Positions 9,225-18,609 of a stretch of 64,000 nucleotides of DNA are shown one piece after another. The translations under genes were made by a program, and so were the position numbers. The notes under the pieces were generated by a model. That model was not told where the DNA came from and made no database searches. It was given only the letters and a program-made list of their open reading frames with translations. The number at the start of each line of letters is the position of its first letter. Positions within the stretch are counted from its first letter, which is position 1. Origin of the DNA: JALZCH01 sp036387135 (GTDB taxonomy: Bacteria; Acidobacteriota; Blastocatellia; Pyrinomonadales; Pyrinomonadaceae); assembly GCA_036387135.1 (NCBI GenBank), contig DASVUH010000075.1, positions 21,378 through 85,377 on the forward strand. Direction: 5' to 3'.

Positions 9225-10145
9225 ATGAAGTGGCGAAAACAGGGCTTGATTTACGCGCCCGGCGGCGATTTGTGGTGGGCGAAAAGTTACGCAACGCTTC
9301 CGACGGCAGAAGTTTTGAATGACGAAATTATCCGCGTGTATTTTGCTTCGCTCGATGAAAGCAAATTCGGTAGGATCGGCTTCGTTGATTTAAACGCGGC
9401 AAATCCGAGCCAAATTTTATCCAAACCGAGCGAGCCGGTTTTGGATTTGGGCGAACTCGGCGCTTTCGACGATTCCGGCGTTAACCCTTCTTGCATTTTG
9501 ACGGTCAACGACAAGAAATTTTTGTATTACATCGGCTGGCAGCGTACGGAACGCGTCCCGTATATGCTTTTCGGTGGATTGGCGGCAAGTTGCGACGGAG
9601 GAAAAACTTTTGTTAGAGAAAAGCGTGTTCCGGTTTTAGACCGGATTGATGACGAGCCTTTTTCACGCGCCGCACCGTTTGTTCTGGTTGAAAATGGCGT
9701 TTTCAAAATGTGGTATTGGTCTTGTTTGAATTGGACGCAAGAGAGTGATTCGGTGCATTACAATAATGTTATTCGATATTTGGAATCGAGCGACGGAATT
9801 GTTTGGAACGGGACGGGAGAAATTTGCGTTGCTCCCGAATTAGAGAACGATTATTCGGTCGGTCGTCCCTGGGTTATTAAAGATTCGGATGTTTATAGAA
9901 TGTGGTATTCAATTCGCAGCAGTTCTTCTAAAATGCCTTACCGCATCGGATATGCCGAGTCTCCAGACGGAATTTCATGGAAGCGGAAAGACGACGAAGT
10001 CGGAATCTTTAATTCGCAAACGGGCTGGGATTCCGAGATGATTTGTTATCCGTGTGTTGTTGACACGTCAGGAAAGCGGTATATGTTTTATAACGGCAAC
10101 CGACACGGTTCGACGGGATTCGGTTATGCGGTTTTGGAAAGCTAA
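9225..10145 (+). CDS. Five-bladed beta-propeller protein, GH43/GH130-like fold
   Basis: A 306-aa soluble protein with repeating blade signatures (VYFASLDESKFGRIGFVDL, FKMWYWSC, YRMWYSIR, IGYAESPDGISWKR, GKRYMFYNGNRHGSTGFGYA) characteristic of the arabinanase/levansucrase/invertase clan. There is no signal peptide, so it acts in the cytoplasm. It sits between NeuD-like and FemAB/GNAT-like acyltransferase genes, with a 0-13 base spacing. Similar proteins are seen in O-antigen loci, where their substrate is undefined; they may act on sugar intermediates rather than polymers. Catalytic residues cannot be assigned by eye. Confidence 0.65.
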   Translation: MKWRKQGLIYAPGGDLWWAKSYATLPTAEVLNDEIIRVYFASLDESKFGRIGFVDLNAANPSQILSKPSEPVLDLGELGAFDDSGVNPSCILTVNDKKFLYYIGWQRTERVPYMLFGGLAASCDGGKTFVREKRVPVLDRIDDEPFSRAAPFVLVENGVFKMWYWSCLNWTQESDSVHYNNVIRYLESSDGIVWNGTGEICVAPELENDYSVGRPWVIKDSDVYRMWYSIRSSSSKMPYRIGYAESPDGISWKRKDDEVGIFNSQTGWDSEMICYPCVVDTSGKRYMFYNGNRHGSTGFGYAVLES

Positions 10146-11087
10146 ATGCGAATTGAAGTCTATAATCAGTCCGACAAACAGCAATGGGATGATTTCGTCA
10201 GAGGCAGCAAAAACGGAACTTTTCTGTTTTTTCGCGATTATATGGATTATCATAGTGACCGTTTCACCGATAATTCGCTGCTGATTTTCGACGACAAAGA
10301 TCAATTGCTCGCGCTATTGCCCGCGAATGAAAAAGACAACGCGCTCGTTAGTCACGGCGGTTTGACTTACGGCGGTTTTATCACGGACGAACGAATGAAA
10401 ACTTCCGTAATGCTGGAAATTTTTGAACGCGCAGTACGGTTTTTGAAAGAAAACAATTTCGCTAAATTGATTTATAAAGCGGTTCCGCATATTTATCATC
10501 GTGTTCCGGGTGAAGAAGACATTTACGCGCTTTTTCGTTTTGACGCCGCTTTGACGCGGCGCGACGTTGCCGCCACAGTCGCTTTGCCAAACAAAATCGG
10601 TTTTCAGGAGCGCCGGAGCCGAGCAGTCAAAAAAGCCCAATCGAATAAAATTGACTGTCGAATCTCTGATGATTATGCGAGTTACTGGCAGATTTTAGAG
10701 GAAAATCTGCAAGCGGTTCATGGCGTTAAACCCGTTCACAGCCTTTCGGAAATCGAAGGATTGAAGGCGTCGTTTCCTGATAATATTAAATTATACGCTG
10801 CCTTTCTCGACGAGAAAATGATTGCTGGAACAGTAATTTATGAAACTACGCAGGTTGCACACGCGCAATATATCGCTTCTTCAAACAACGGACGCGGGCT
10901 TGGTGCTTTGGATTTGCTTTTTCATGGCTTGATAACTGAAATTTATCTTGAAAAGGCTTTTTTTGATTTCGGCATTGCCACCGAAAATGATGGGAAGATA
11001 TTAAATTTTGGGCTGATGGATTTTAAGGAAGGATTCGGTGGCAGAGCGATAGCTTATGACTTTTATGAAATCAATCTTAAATCGTAA
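10146..11087 (+). CDS. FemAB/GNAT-like acyltransferase
   Basis: A 313-aa soluble protein. The second half carries a GNAT-fold signature (IKLYAAFLDEKMIAGTVIYET, then AQYIASSNNGRGLGALDLLFHGLI and a terminal DFGIATEN block) as in the FemAB-like Acetyltransf_6 family found in polysaccharide and exosortase loci. It starts directly after the stop of the preceding gene, so the two are translationally linked. It probably transfers an acyl or aminoacyl group onto an amino sugar. It is the second candidate N-acyltransferase for the dTDP-amino-sugar route. Confidence 0.68.
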   Translation: MRIEVYNQSDKQQWDDFVRGSKNGTFLFFRDYMDYHSDRFTDNSLLIFDDKDQLLALLPANEKDNALVSHGGLTYGGFITDERMKTSVMLEIFERAVRFLKENNFAKLIYKAVPHIYHRVPGEEDIYALFRFDAALTRRDVAATVALPNKIGFQERRSRAVKKAQSNKIDCRISDDYASYWQILEENLQAVHGVKPVHSLSEIEGLKASFPDNIKLYAAFLDEKMIAGTVIYETTQVAHAQYIASSNNGRGLGALDLLFHGLITEIYLEKAFFDFGIATENDGKILNFGLMDFKEGFGGRAIAYDFYEINLKS

Positions 11088-11102
11088 ATTAAACGTGAAA
11101 CG

Positions 11103-11522
11103 ATGATTGACAGAATTAAAGAATGCAAATTGGTAGATTTGCCGCGAATTAACGACCCACGCGGAAATCTGACTTATATAGAGGAGAATAATCACCTTCC
11201 CTACGACATTAAACGGGTTTTTTATCTTTACGATGTCCCGGGCGGGGAAAACCGCGCCGGTCACGCTCTGAAAAATTGCTTTCAGTTTATTATTGCGGCA
11301 ACCGGCAGTTTTAACGTCACGGTTGATGACGGAAACAAACGGCAGGTTTTTCAATTAAACCGCTCGTATTACGGTTTGCACATTCCGCCGCTGGTTTGGC
11401 GTGAGATTGATAATTTCTCTTCAGGTTCGGTTTGTCTGGTTTTAGCTTCCGAATTTTACAGAGAAAGCGATTATTACCGCAAATATGAAGATTTTTTAAA
11501 AGCTGTGCGAGGTGAAAGCTAA
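11103..11522 (+). CDS. fdtA: dTDP-4-keto-6-deoxyhexose 3,4-ketoisomerase (FdtA/QdtA/WxcM-like cupin)
   Basis: A 139-aa cupin that shifts the keto group from C4 to C3 of dTDP-4-keto-6-deoxyglucose, before amination at C3. The whole family pattern is present: INDPRGNLTYIEE, YDIKRVFYLYDVPGG, then the active-site strand RAGHALKNCFQFIIA. The usual HxH (HAH) is HAL here, with His54 kept and the second His replaced by Leu. It is followed immediately by the matching aminotransferase. The dTDP-glucose enzymes RmlA and RmlB are not in the window. A decayed second copy lies at 22853. Confidence 0.85.
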   Translation: MIDRIKECKLVDLPRINDPRGNLTYIEENNHLPYDIKRVFYLYDVPGGENRAGHALKNCFQFIIAATGSFNVTVDDGNKRQVFQLNRSYYGLHIPPLVWREIDNFSSGSVCLVLASEFYRESDYYRKYEDFLKAVRGES

Positions 11523-12623
11523 GTGAAAATCCCATTTCTCGATTTGCAAGCCGCATACCTCGAACTCAAAGACGAATTGGACGAAGCATATAAACGGGTT
11601 ATGCTGTCCGGCTGGTATATTTTGGGCGATGAGGTCGAGGCTTTTGAAAATGAATTTGCCGTTTACTGCGGCGCGAAACATTGCATCGGCGTTGCAAACG
11701 GGCTTGACGCGCTTCATTTAATTTTGCGCGCCTTTAATATCGGCGAGGGCGACGAAGTAATCGTTCCGGCGAATACTTATATTGCCACCTGGCTGGCTGT
11801 TTCTTACGCCGGAGCGACGCCCGTTCCGGTCGAGCCGGACGCTAACACTTACAACATTGATCCTTCTAAAATAGAGGCGGCGATTACACCTCGAACCCGC
11901 GCGATAATGCCGGTTCATTTGTACGGTCAAACGGCTGATATGGACGCAATTTCCGAAGTTGCGCAGCAGCATGATTTAAAAGTCGTCGAAGACGCGGCGC
12001 AGGCGCAAGGAGCGCGTTACAAAGGACGACGTGCGGGAAATCTTGCAGATGCAGCCGGTTTTAGTTTTTATCCGGGCAAAAACTTAGGCGCATTCGGAGA
12101 CGCCGGAGCCGTGACAACTAATGATGACGAACTGGCGGACAAACTGCGTGTTTTGCGCAACTATGGCTCGCGTCGCAAATATTTTAATGAAGTTAAAGGT
12201 TATAATTCGCGGCTCGATCCCCTGCAAGCAGCTTTTTTGCGGGTGAAATTAAAATATCTCGACGAATGGAACCGGCGACGCGCCGCTATCGCCCAAAAAT
12301 ATTTACGGGAATTATCTTATGTTTCTGAAATTCAGCTTCCTTTTGTTGAAGAATGGGCTGAACCCGCCTGGCATTTATTTGTTGTCCGCTGCCCTGAAAG
12401 GAACAAATTACAACAGTTTTTACAAGAGAACGGGGTTCAAACATTAATCCATTATCCAATTCCGCCGCATCTATCCGACGCGTATTGCGGCGATATGAGC
12501 AAAGAGGCGAGCTTTAAAATATCTGAGCAGATAGCAAATACAATTCTCAGTTTACCTATTGGTCCTCATTTTACGGATTATGCTTTTGAAAAGGTAATTA
12601 AGACAGTTCGACTGTATCAGTAA
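11523..12623 (+). CDS. fdtB: PLP-dependent sugar 3-aminotransferase (FdtB/QdtB, DegT/DnrJ/EryC1/StrS family)
   Basis: Transfers an amino group from glutamate to the 3-keto sugar made by FdtA. The PLP Lys186 lies in SFYPGKNLGAFGD and the ring-nitrogen Asp157 in VVEDAAQ. 366 aa is normal. It starts with GTG directly after the fdtA stop and ends in a TAATG overlap with the next gene, so it belongs to one tight operon. The expected product is dTDP-Fuc3N or dTDP-Qui3N, depending on the isomerase. The first 45 codons of a second copy survive at 23265. Confidence 0.88.
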   Translation: MKIPFLDLQAAYLELKDELDEAYKRVMLSGWYILGDEVEAFENEFAVYCGAKHCIGVANGLDALHLILRAFNIGEGDEVIVPANTYIATWLAVSYAGATPVPVEPDANTYNIDPSKIEAAITPRTRAIMPVHLYGQTADMDAISEVAQQHDLKVVEDAAQAQGARYKGRRAGNLADAAGFSFYPGKNLGAFGDAGAVTTNDDELADKLRVLRNYGSRRKYFNEVKGYNSRLDPLQAAFLRVKLKYLDEWNRRRAAIAQKYLRELSYVSEIQLPFVEEWAEPAWHLFVVRCPERNKLQQFLQENGVQTLIHYPIPPHLSDAYCGDMSKEASFKISEQIANTILSLPIGPHFTDYAFEKVIKTVRLYQ

Positions 12624-14239
12624 TGCCGCAACTAGAAAAAGCAGAAGAAACTTTAAAACGCAATAATTTGATTTATGAAATCTTATTAAAAACTGTGTTT
12701 CAAAATTTCCGGAAGCAGAATTATGAAGAAACTTTAAAGTGGGCTTCAGCCGCCGCGCAATCTGCAAGTTATCACCATATTGGCAGATTTTCAGATGCAA
12801 GACTCGAAACTGTGGTTTTAGAAGTGGGCGAAAAATTAGACTTGCTTTCATTGAACCAAAATGCTACCGACCCTGTAATAAAATTTACTAAAGTCAACTC
12901 TTCACGAAAACAAGTGTTGCACATTGTCACAACTGTTTATGAGGTTGGTGGGCATACCCGCTTAATTAAAAATTGGGTTAATGCTTATCCTGAATATACG
13001 CATTCTTTGTTAATTACCAATCCATTACCTACTGGAATTCCGAACTTTTTGGCGGAAACGATTCTCCGAAATGGAGGTAAATTAATTACTTTTGCGCCTG
13101 AGATAGATTTATTAATAAAGGCTAGGCAGCTTAGGGAAATTGCAGGTAATAACTTTGATTATGTAATTCTTCACCATCACCCTAACGATGTTATTCCAAT
13201 AGCGGCTTTAGCAAAAGAAGGACTTCCCGCTGTTGCTTTAGTAAATCACGCGGACCATGTTTTTTGGCTGGGTAGTTCCATTGCGGATTTAGTAGTTGAT
13301 TTTTGTCCTCATGGAGAGCAATTAAGTCGGGAAAGGCGTTTTGCCAGACATACAACGGTTGTTCCTTATCTTAATGATATTAATGTCCCAAAGGTCACAC
13401 GAGCCGAAGCGCGTCGAAAGCTGGGAATAAGCGACGATTCAGTTGTTCTTATAAGTATTGGATCAGCATATAAATATAAACCTATATCAACTCATAATTT
13501 CTTTAAAACCGCATCGAAGATTATTGAGAAAGAAACTAAAGCGCACTTATATTTGATTGGTTTAACAGATGACCAGGGAACGGGAATATCAGCCAATAAA
13601 CGCATACACTTTTGTGGAATCGTCAATGACCCAAGCTTATATCAAATTGCAGCAGATATTTATTTAGATGGATTTCCGCTTGGAGGAGGACTTGCGTCCA
13701 TTGAATGTGTTTTGGCAGGAGCATGCCCGGTTTTTGCTTACTCACCTTTATCGTTATTTACAGCAAGTCGTTTGTTGGAGTTTGATGGAGCAGTTGAGAT
13801 ACTAAAAACAGAAAGTGAGTATATTGATAAAGTCAGCGAGTTAATAAACGATTCACAACTTAGAAAAGATATTGCAGAAAAACTAAAACAGCGAATTATT
13901 TATTTTAATAGTAAAAACAAGTACAGAGAATATGCGAATGCAACATTTCAGTATCTTGATACAATCAAGCATCAACCTTTCGAAATCCCTCAATCCAACT
14001 TTAAATTAGATTCCGAAGACAATAGCTTATCAATTCTATCTGATATACATAAAAGGAATATTCCATTTTTATTACAAAGAACATGGGACGCCGGTTCTGG
14101 CATAAGCATTTTACAAATCATAAATATGATGATTTCATCAATACAAGTTAAGGATACAAAGTTATCATACCAGCATTTGCGAGGTTGGTTAGGAACAATA
14201 AAAGAGGCAGTGCGAGGTAAAAAAAAGACCAGCTTGTAA
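12623..14239 (+). CDS. Glycosyltransferase, GT-B fold, AT-rich gene
   Basis: A 538-aa protein with an extra N-terminal helical region of about 90 residues before the GT-B core (VLHIVTTVYEVGGHTRLIKNW). The C-terminal donor-site region reads YLDGFPLGGGLASIECVLAGACPV, reminiscent of both GT4 and GT41-like enzymes. It overlaps fdtB by one base. Its base composition is clearly more AT-rich than its neighbours (many AAT, TTA, ATA codons), suggesting a separate origin. Acceptor and donor are unknown; a GT4 label is the default. Confidence 0.75.
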   Translation: MPQLEKAEETLKRNNLIYEILLKTVFQNFRKQNYEETLKWASAAAQSASYHHIGRFSDARLETVVLEVGEKLDLLSLNQNATDPVIKFTKVNSSRKQVLHIVTTVYEVGGHTRLIKNWVNAYPEYTHSLLITNPLPTGIPNFLAETILRNGGKLITFAPEIDLLIKARQLREIAGNNFDYVILHHHPNDVIPIAALAKEGLPAVALVNHADHVFWLGSSIADLVVDFCPHGEQLSRERRFARHTTVVPYLNDINVPKVTRAEARRKLGISDDSVVLISIGSAYKYKPISTHNFFKTASKIIEKETKAHLYLIGLTDDQGTGISANKRIHFCGIVNDPSLYQIAADIYLDGFPLGGGLASIECVLAGACPVFAYSPLSLFTASRLLEFDGAVEILKTESEYIDKVSELINDSQLRKDIAEKLKQRIIYFNSKNKYREYANATFQYLDTIKHQPFEIPQSNFKLDSEDNSLSILSDIHKRNIPFLLQRTWDAGSGISILQIINMMISSIQVKDTKLSYQHLRGWLGTIKEAVRGKKKTSL

Positions 14240-14268
14240 ATGTGTAAATTACAGCCGAGATTGTAACT

Positions 14269-15321
14269 ATGAAGATTTCAGTGGCAATGTGTACGTACAA
14301 CGGTTCGGCTTACTTAGCCGAACAGCTTGAAAGCATTGCCGCGCAAGCGCGCCTGCCCGGCGAGCTTGTCGTGTGCGACGACCGCTCGACCGATGCGACA
14401 TCTGAAATCGTTCGCAGCTTTGCCGAGAAAGTGCCTTTCCCGGTGCGTTTCATTGTCAACGAAAAGAATCTGGGCGTCACGAGAAATTTTGAAAAAGCGA
14501 TTTCTTTATGCACGGGCGACGTTATCGCGCTGACCGATCAGGACGACGTTTGGATGCCGGAAAAGCTCGCGGTTTTCGAGCGGGAATTTACCCTTAAACC
14601 GCATCTCGGATTAATTTTTACCGATGGCGAAGTTGTTGACGAGAAATTAAATCCGATGAATCGGCGAATTTGGGATTATTATTTTTCCGGCGACAAGCGA
14701 CGGCAGTTTGAGCAAGGCAAAGAAATTGAGATTCTTGTTTGGAGCGACACTGTAACCGGCGCGACGGCGGCTTTGCGCGCCGAGTTAAAGACGCGATTAA
14801 TTCCGGTTCCGCTTGATTGTGGTTTTATTCACGACGGCTGGCTCGGACTGCTCGCCGCGTGTCATTCGCATATTGGGTTTGTCTCGCAGCCTTTGATTAA
14901 ATATCGTCAACATCAGGATCAGCAATGCGGAGTGCCGAAAAAGTCGGGCAATCCGAATCAGGGAATTTCACAAAAGGAAAAGCACCGGCGAACATTGACG
15001 CTGCTTCGGGCGCGTTTACACGCGCTGCAAACGGCTCTCGATTTTTGTGAGCGGCAAGAACTCAAAGAACAGAGCGGCTTTCTCAAACGGACGGACGAAG
15101 AGGAAATTTTGTTAAAGCCGCTCGACGCTGCGAAATCGGGTTTGAACGGAGTTATCGCTGAGTTAAGCGAAATGGTTAAACATCTTGAGCGGCGAAAAGA
15201 TTTGCCCGCATCAAGGCTGCGGCGTTTGAAAATTGTTTCAAACGAATTATTGGCGGGAAATTATTTCAGATATTCAAAAGGTTTCGGCAGCGCGATTCGC
15301 GATTTAATCGAATCTTTCTGA
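14269..15321 (+). CDS. Glycosyltransferase family 2
   Basis: A GT-A fold inverting transferase: ISVAMCTYNGSAYLAEQL at the start, first acidic motif CDDRSTD (36-42) and the DxD-like TDQDDVWMPEKL near residue 95. The pattern resembles rhamnosyltransferase-type GT2 enzymes that use dTDP-sugars. No membrane segments are present and the C-terminal third is helical. It returns to the composition of the rest of the locus after the AT-rich gene before it. Specificity cannot be read from sequence. Confidence 0.85.
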   Translation: MKISVAMCTYNGSAYLAEQLESIAAQARLPGELVVCDDRSTDATSEIVRSFAEKVPFPVRFIVNEKNLGVTRNFEKAISLCTGDVIALTDQDDVWMPEKLAVFEREFTLKPHLGLIFTDGEVVDEKLNPMNRRIWDYYFSGDKRRQFEQGKEIEILVWSDTVTGATAALRAELKTRLIPVPLDCGFIHDGWLGLLAACHSHIGFVSQPLIKYRQHQDQQCGVPKKSGNPNQGISQKEKHRRTLTLLRARLHALQTALDFCERQELKEQSGFLKRTDEEEILLKPLDAAKSGLNGVIAELSEMVKHLERRKDLPASRLRRLKIVSNELLAGNYFRYSKGFGSAIRDLIESF

Positions 15322-15384
15322 AATTTTCATCCAGAAATTTTAATCAATCTGCGGCAATATAATCGGATAAAATTTTAATCTGTA

Positions 15385-16635
15385 ATGAGTACCGTTCGTC
15401 CTTTTTTTTCTGTGGTGATGCCGACCTACAATCGCGCTCATCTTTTGCCGCTGGCGATAGAGAGCGTTTTGCAGCAATCGGTTGCAGATTTTGAATTGAT
15501 CATTAGCAACGGCGGTTCGACGGATAACACGAGAGATGCGGTTGCGGGGTTTTCCGATAAGCGGATTCGCTACTTTGAAACCGAAGAAAAACTCAGCATC
15601 GGAGACAATTATCAATACGCTTTAGAGCAGGCAAACGGCGAATACATTACATTTTTAGGCGACGACGATGCATTTGCTCCGATTATGTTCGAGCGAGTCG
15701 AGCGGATAATGACTGAACGACAAGCGCAAGTCATCGCATTTCAATATTGTAATTATTATCACAATGAATATGTTGATGATGATTTTTCTTATATTCATCC
15801 GAATACTTTGCAAATTCCGCAGTTTACCGGCGAAACGTTTGAGTTTAAAGCCGCCGAAGCGACCAGACAGCTTTTCGGTTATCACGGTTTGAATGATGCC
15901 GAACGAAACGGGAAATTTATTATTCCGTATCTCGCCAACGCCGTTTATCACAAAAACGTTTTCTCGCGTATTCAGTCGAAAACAAACAATCCGTTTGCCG
16001 CGACTCCGGCGGATATGTATATGGCGGCGGCAGTTTTTTATGTGATTGATTCGTATTTTTGTTTGGACGAGCCGCTGCACATTTGGAGCCGCTGGAGCGG
16101 CAGCTCGACGGCTTTGCCACATAAAAAGGGAAACGAGCTGAGAAAGCATTACGAGAAACTGTTAAACGGGCAAACGCTGCAATTTACTCCTTTAAAATCG
16201 GCGCTTCCGCACAATTGCAGCGTCAATGCCGTGCTTCAAGCCGGAAACGATTTTCAGGGCGCAAATTATCAAAGCGAAATTGATTGGTTTCTGTATTACA
16301 AAACCATTTATGAAAATTTAATGTATTTGAAAAGTCTGGGCGTTGATATTTCGGAGGAATTAACTGACTTTCAAAAGGTGGTTTCGCAAGAGCCGATTGA
16401 ATTAAAACAAAGAGTGAATTCGGAAATTTCCAAATTCAGCCGGAGTCCAAAGCGGTTTTTAAGAAATAATCTGCCGTTTGTCGTAAAGCCTTTGAAAAAG
16501 CTGCTCGACCGCAGAAATACGAATAAGCCGGTTATAATCCGGGGCATTGAAGCCGGGTTTAATAATGCTTTGGAAGCCGCTTGTTTTTTGGGTAAAACCG
16601 TTGCTCAGGGTAAGATGTTACGGGGAGTGCAATGA
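15385..16635 (+). CDS. Glycosyltransferase family 2, paralogue of the gene at 23405
   Basis: The GT-A core is FFSVVMPTYNRAHLLPLAI, SNGGSTDNTRDAVAGF and the donor/metal motif FLGDDDAFAP (about residue 90), followed by a long C-terminal half of unknown role. About three quarters of the first 120 residues are identical by eye to the protein at 23405. The end overlaps the next gene by four bases (ATGA). It belongs to the duplicated fdtA-fdtB-GT2 unit, from which the second copy has lost the intervening genes. Confidence 0.85.
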   Translation: MSTVRPFFSVVMPTYNRAHLLPLAIESVLQQSVADFELIISNGGSTDNTRDAVAGFSDKRIRYFETEEKLSIGDNYQYALEQANGEYITFLGDDDAFAPIMFERVERIMTERQAQVIAFQYCNYYHNEYVDDDFSYIHPNTLQIPQFTGETFEFKAAEATRQLFGYHGLNDAERNGKFIIPYLANAVYHKNVFSRIQSKTNNPFAATPADMYMAAAVFYVIDSYFCLDEPLHIWSRWSGSSTALPHKKGNELRKHYEKLLNGQTLQFTPLKSALPHNCSVNAVLQAGNDFQGANYQSEIDWFLYYKTIYENLMYLKSLGVDISEELTDFQKVVSQEPIELKQRVNSEISKFSRSPKRFLRNNLPFVVKPLKKLLDRRNTNKPVIIRGIEAGFNNALEAACFLGKTVAQGKMLRGVQ

Positions 16636-17543
16636 ATCAACCGTCGGTCAGCGTCATAATTCCAAACTACAACTACGGTCGCTTTCTTTCCGAAGCAATA
16701 GACAGCGTTTTGGCTCAGACTTATTCAAACGTCGAAATCGTTGTGGTTGACGACGGCTCATCAGACAACAGCCTTGAGATTTTAGCCGAATACGAAAAAA
16801 AGGGAATTAAAGTCGTTCGACAAAAAAACAGCGGAGTCGGCGCAGCTCGAAATACCGGCGCGAAAAGCTCTTCGGGCGATTTAATCGCTTTTCTTGATGC
16901 CGACGATGTTTGGCTGCCCCGAAAAATCGAAAAACAAGTTGAGCGGCTACTTTCAAACCGCGATTTCGGACTCGTCACCTGCGCGATTAGAGAATTCGAC
17001 CAGGCGGGAAACACGATTTACGGAGAAACGCACGCGAAAGGAAAAGAAGGCTGGTGCGCCGAAGATATTTTGTTATTTAAGCCCGTCACGCCGGGTCCCG
17101 GAAGCTCGACTCTGATCTGGCGCGAGCTGTTTGAGAAAGCAGGCGGTTTTGACGAAAGAAAAGAAATGCACCCGTTGGAAGATTGGGAATTTCTTTATCG
17201 GGCGGCTCGCATCTCGCAGATAGCTTTTGTGCCCGAAGCTCTGGTCGAATATCGCAATCACGGAACGAACGGGCATTTGAACACGCCGCGTTTTGAACGC
17301 TCTTTATTATTGGCTTATGAAAAGATTTTTGAAACCGCCGACAAGCAGACGCTCAAACTGCGCCGCAGATGCTATGGAAATCTATATAAAATGGTGGCAG
17401 GTTCTTATCTTGTGGCTGGAGAATACAAAAATTTTTTGAAGAATACGGGAAAAAGCCTTTTTATCACGCCCGAAAATTTAACGTATTTTGCCGCTTTTCC
17501 GGTCAGACGTTTACGAAAAAAGCTAAAACGGCAGTACAATTGA
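16632..17543 (+). CDS. Glycosyltransferase family 2
   Basis: A 303-aa GT-A enzyme: VSVIIPNYNYGRFLSEAIDSVL at the N-terminus, VVVDDGSSDNS (nucleotide-binding Asp pair) and AFLDADDVWLPRKI (metal/donor motif). The ED near residue 180 (PLEDWEFLYRAA) is a plausible catalytic-base region. Its ATG overlaps the preceding stop, which implies coupled translation. It resembles the gene directly downstream, so this part of the locus has probably grown by tandem duplication of GT2 genes. Sugar specificity unknown. Confidence 0.85.
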   Translation: MNQPSVSVIIPNYNYGRFLSEAIDSVLAQTYSNVEIVVVDDGSSDNSLEILAEYEKKGIKVVRQKNSGVGAARNTGAKSSSGDLIAFLDADDVWLPRKIEKQVERLLSNRDFGLVTCAIREFDQAGNTIYGETHAKGKEGWCAEDILLFKPVTPGPGSSTLIWRELFEKAGGFDERKEMHPLEDWEFLYRAARISQIAFVPEALVEYRNHGTNGHLNTPRFERSLLLAYEKIFETADKQTLKLRRRCYGNLYKMVAGSYLVAGEYKNFLKNTGKSLFITPENLTYFAAFPVRRLRKKLKRQYN

Positions 17544-17569
17544 GTAGTATTTAAAGCAGAGTTTTTAGA

Positions 17570-18532
17570 ATGAACAAACCTCTAGTTTCAGTAGTTATCC
17601 CGGCATATAACGCGGCAAAAACGCTTGAGTTTACGGTGCAAAGCGTGCTTGAACAAACCGCGCAGGATTTTGAAATCCTCATCGTAAATGACGGCTCGAA
17701 AGACAACACGCTCGAAGTCGCCGAATCGCTCGCCGCTCTTGATTCGCGTATCAAGGCGATTTCGCAGCCGAACGGCGGCGTATCGTCAGCCCGAAACGCG
17801 GGCATCAAAGCCGCATCCGGCGAATACGTGGCGATTCTCGACGCCGACGATTTATGGCTGCCGCACAAGCTCGAACGACAGCTCGCCGTTTTCGATTCCG
17901 AAAAAGACGTTCACGCCATTCAAACCGGCGCTTATTATGTCAACGATAATTTGGAAGTTTTGAGCGTCCGCCCGTGTTTTGAATCAAAAGACGCTTTGCT
18001 CGAAACCCTGCTTTTCCAAAATCTGCCGCAAGTTGCGGCATCAGTCATTGTCAGACGCAGCAGGCTTGAGGAAATCGGCTTATTCGATACCGGGTTGGTA
18101 ATTCTCGAAGATTGGGAATTTATGATTAGATTGGCGAGATTCTGCAATTTGAAAAGTATTGAAGAGCCGCTCGTCTTATATCGAAATTATGTCGGAAATC
18201 GCAGCCGGAATCTAGGCATTCATATCAAGCCCGGTCATATTATTCTCAAAAGATTATTTCAAGACCCGACGCTCCCCGACCATATCAAACAACGCAAAGC
18301 GTTAATTTATTCGACTTTTTATCGAATGCTCAGCGGCGCGGCTTTCAATATCGGCAAATACGGCGATACGCTGAAATTCGGAATAAAATCTTTATTGACG
18401 CATCCTTCGGCTCTGATTTATATGGCTTCTCTGCCTTTAAGAAAAATGCGGCGCGCTCCATCGCGGGAAAACTTGCCGGAAGAATACAAAATTGCCATTA
18501 AGAATTTCTCGAAACGGCAAACAGCGCAGTAG
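17570..18532 (+). CDS. Glycosyltransferase family 2
   Basis: A 320-aa GT-A enzyme with VSVVIPAYNAAKTLEFTVQSVLEQT, IVNDGSKDNT and AILDADDLWLPHKLERQ, and the downstream ILEDWEFMIRLARF block. The layout matches the preceding GT2 gene (including the WL-P-K step after the DxD motif), so the two are close paralogues. The C-terminal region (LPLRKMRRAP) is basic and could lie at the membrane surface. It ends 77 bases before the FkbM methyltransferase. Specificity unknown. Confidence 0.85.
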   Translation: MNKPLVSVVIPAYNAAKTLEFTVQSVLEQTAQDFEILIVNDGSKDNTLEVAESLAALDSRIKAISQPNGGVSSARNAGIKAASGEYVAILDADDLWLPHKLERQLAVFDSEKDVHAIQTGAYYVNDNLEVLSVRPCFESKDALLETLLFQNLPQVAASVIVRRSRLEEIGLFDTGLVILEDWEFMIRLARFCNLKSIEEPLVLYRNYVGNRSRNLGIHIKPGHIILKRLFQDPTLPDHIKQRKALIYSTFYRMLSGAAFNIGKYGDTLKFGIKSLLTHPSALIYMASLPLRKMRRAPSRENLPEEYKIAIKNFSKRQTAQ

Positions 18533-18609
18533 TTTTGGCGCTTGAGTATTGTTGATCAAACGGGCGTTTTAATAAATCAGCCTTTATCAACAAGCGGCTT
18601 AAATTATTT

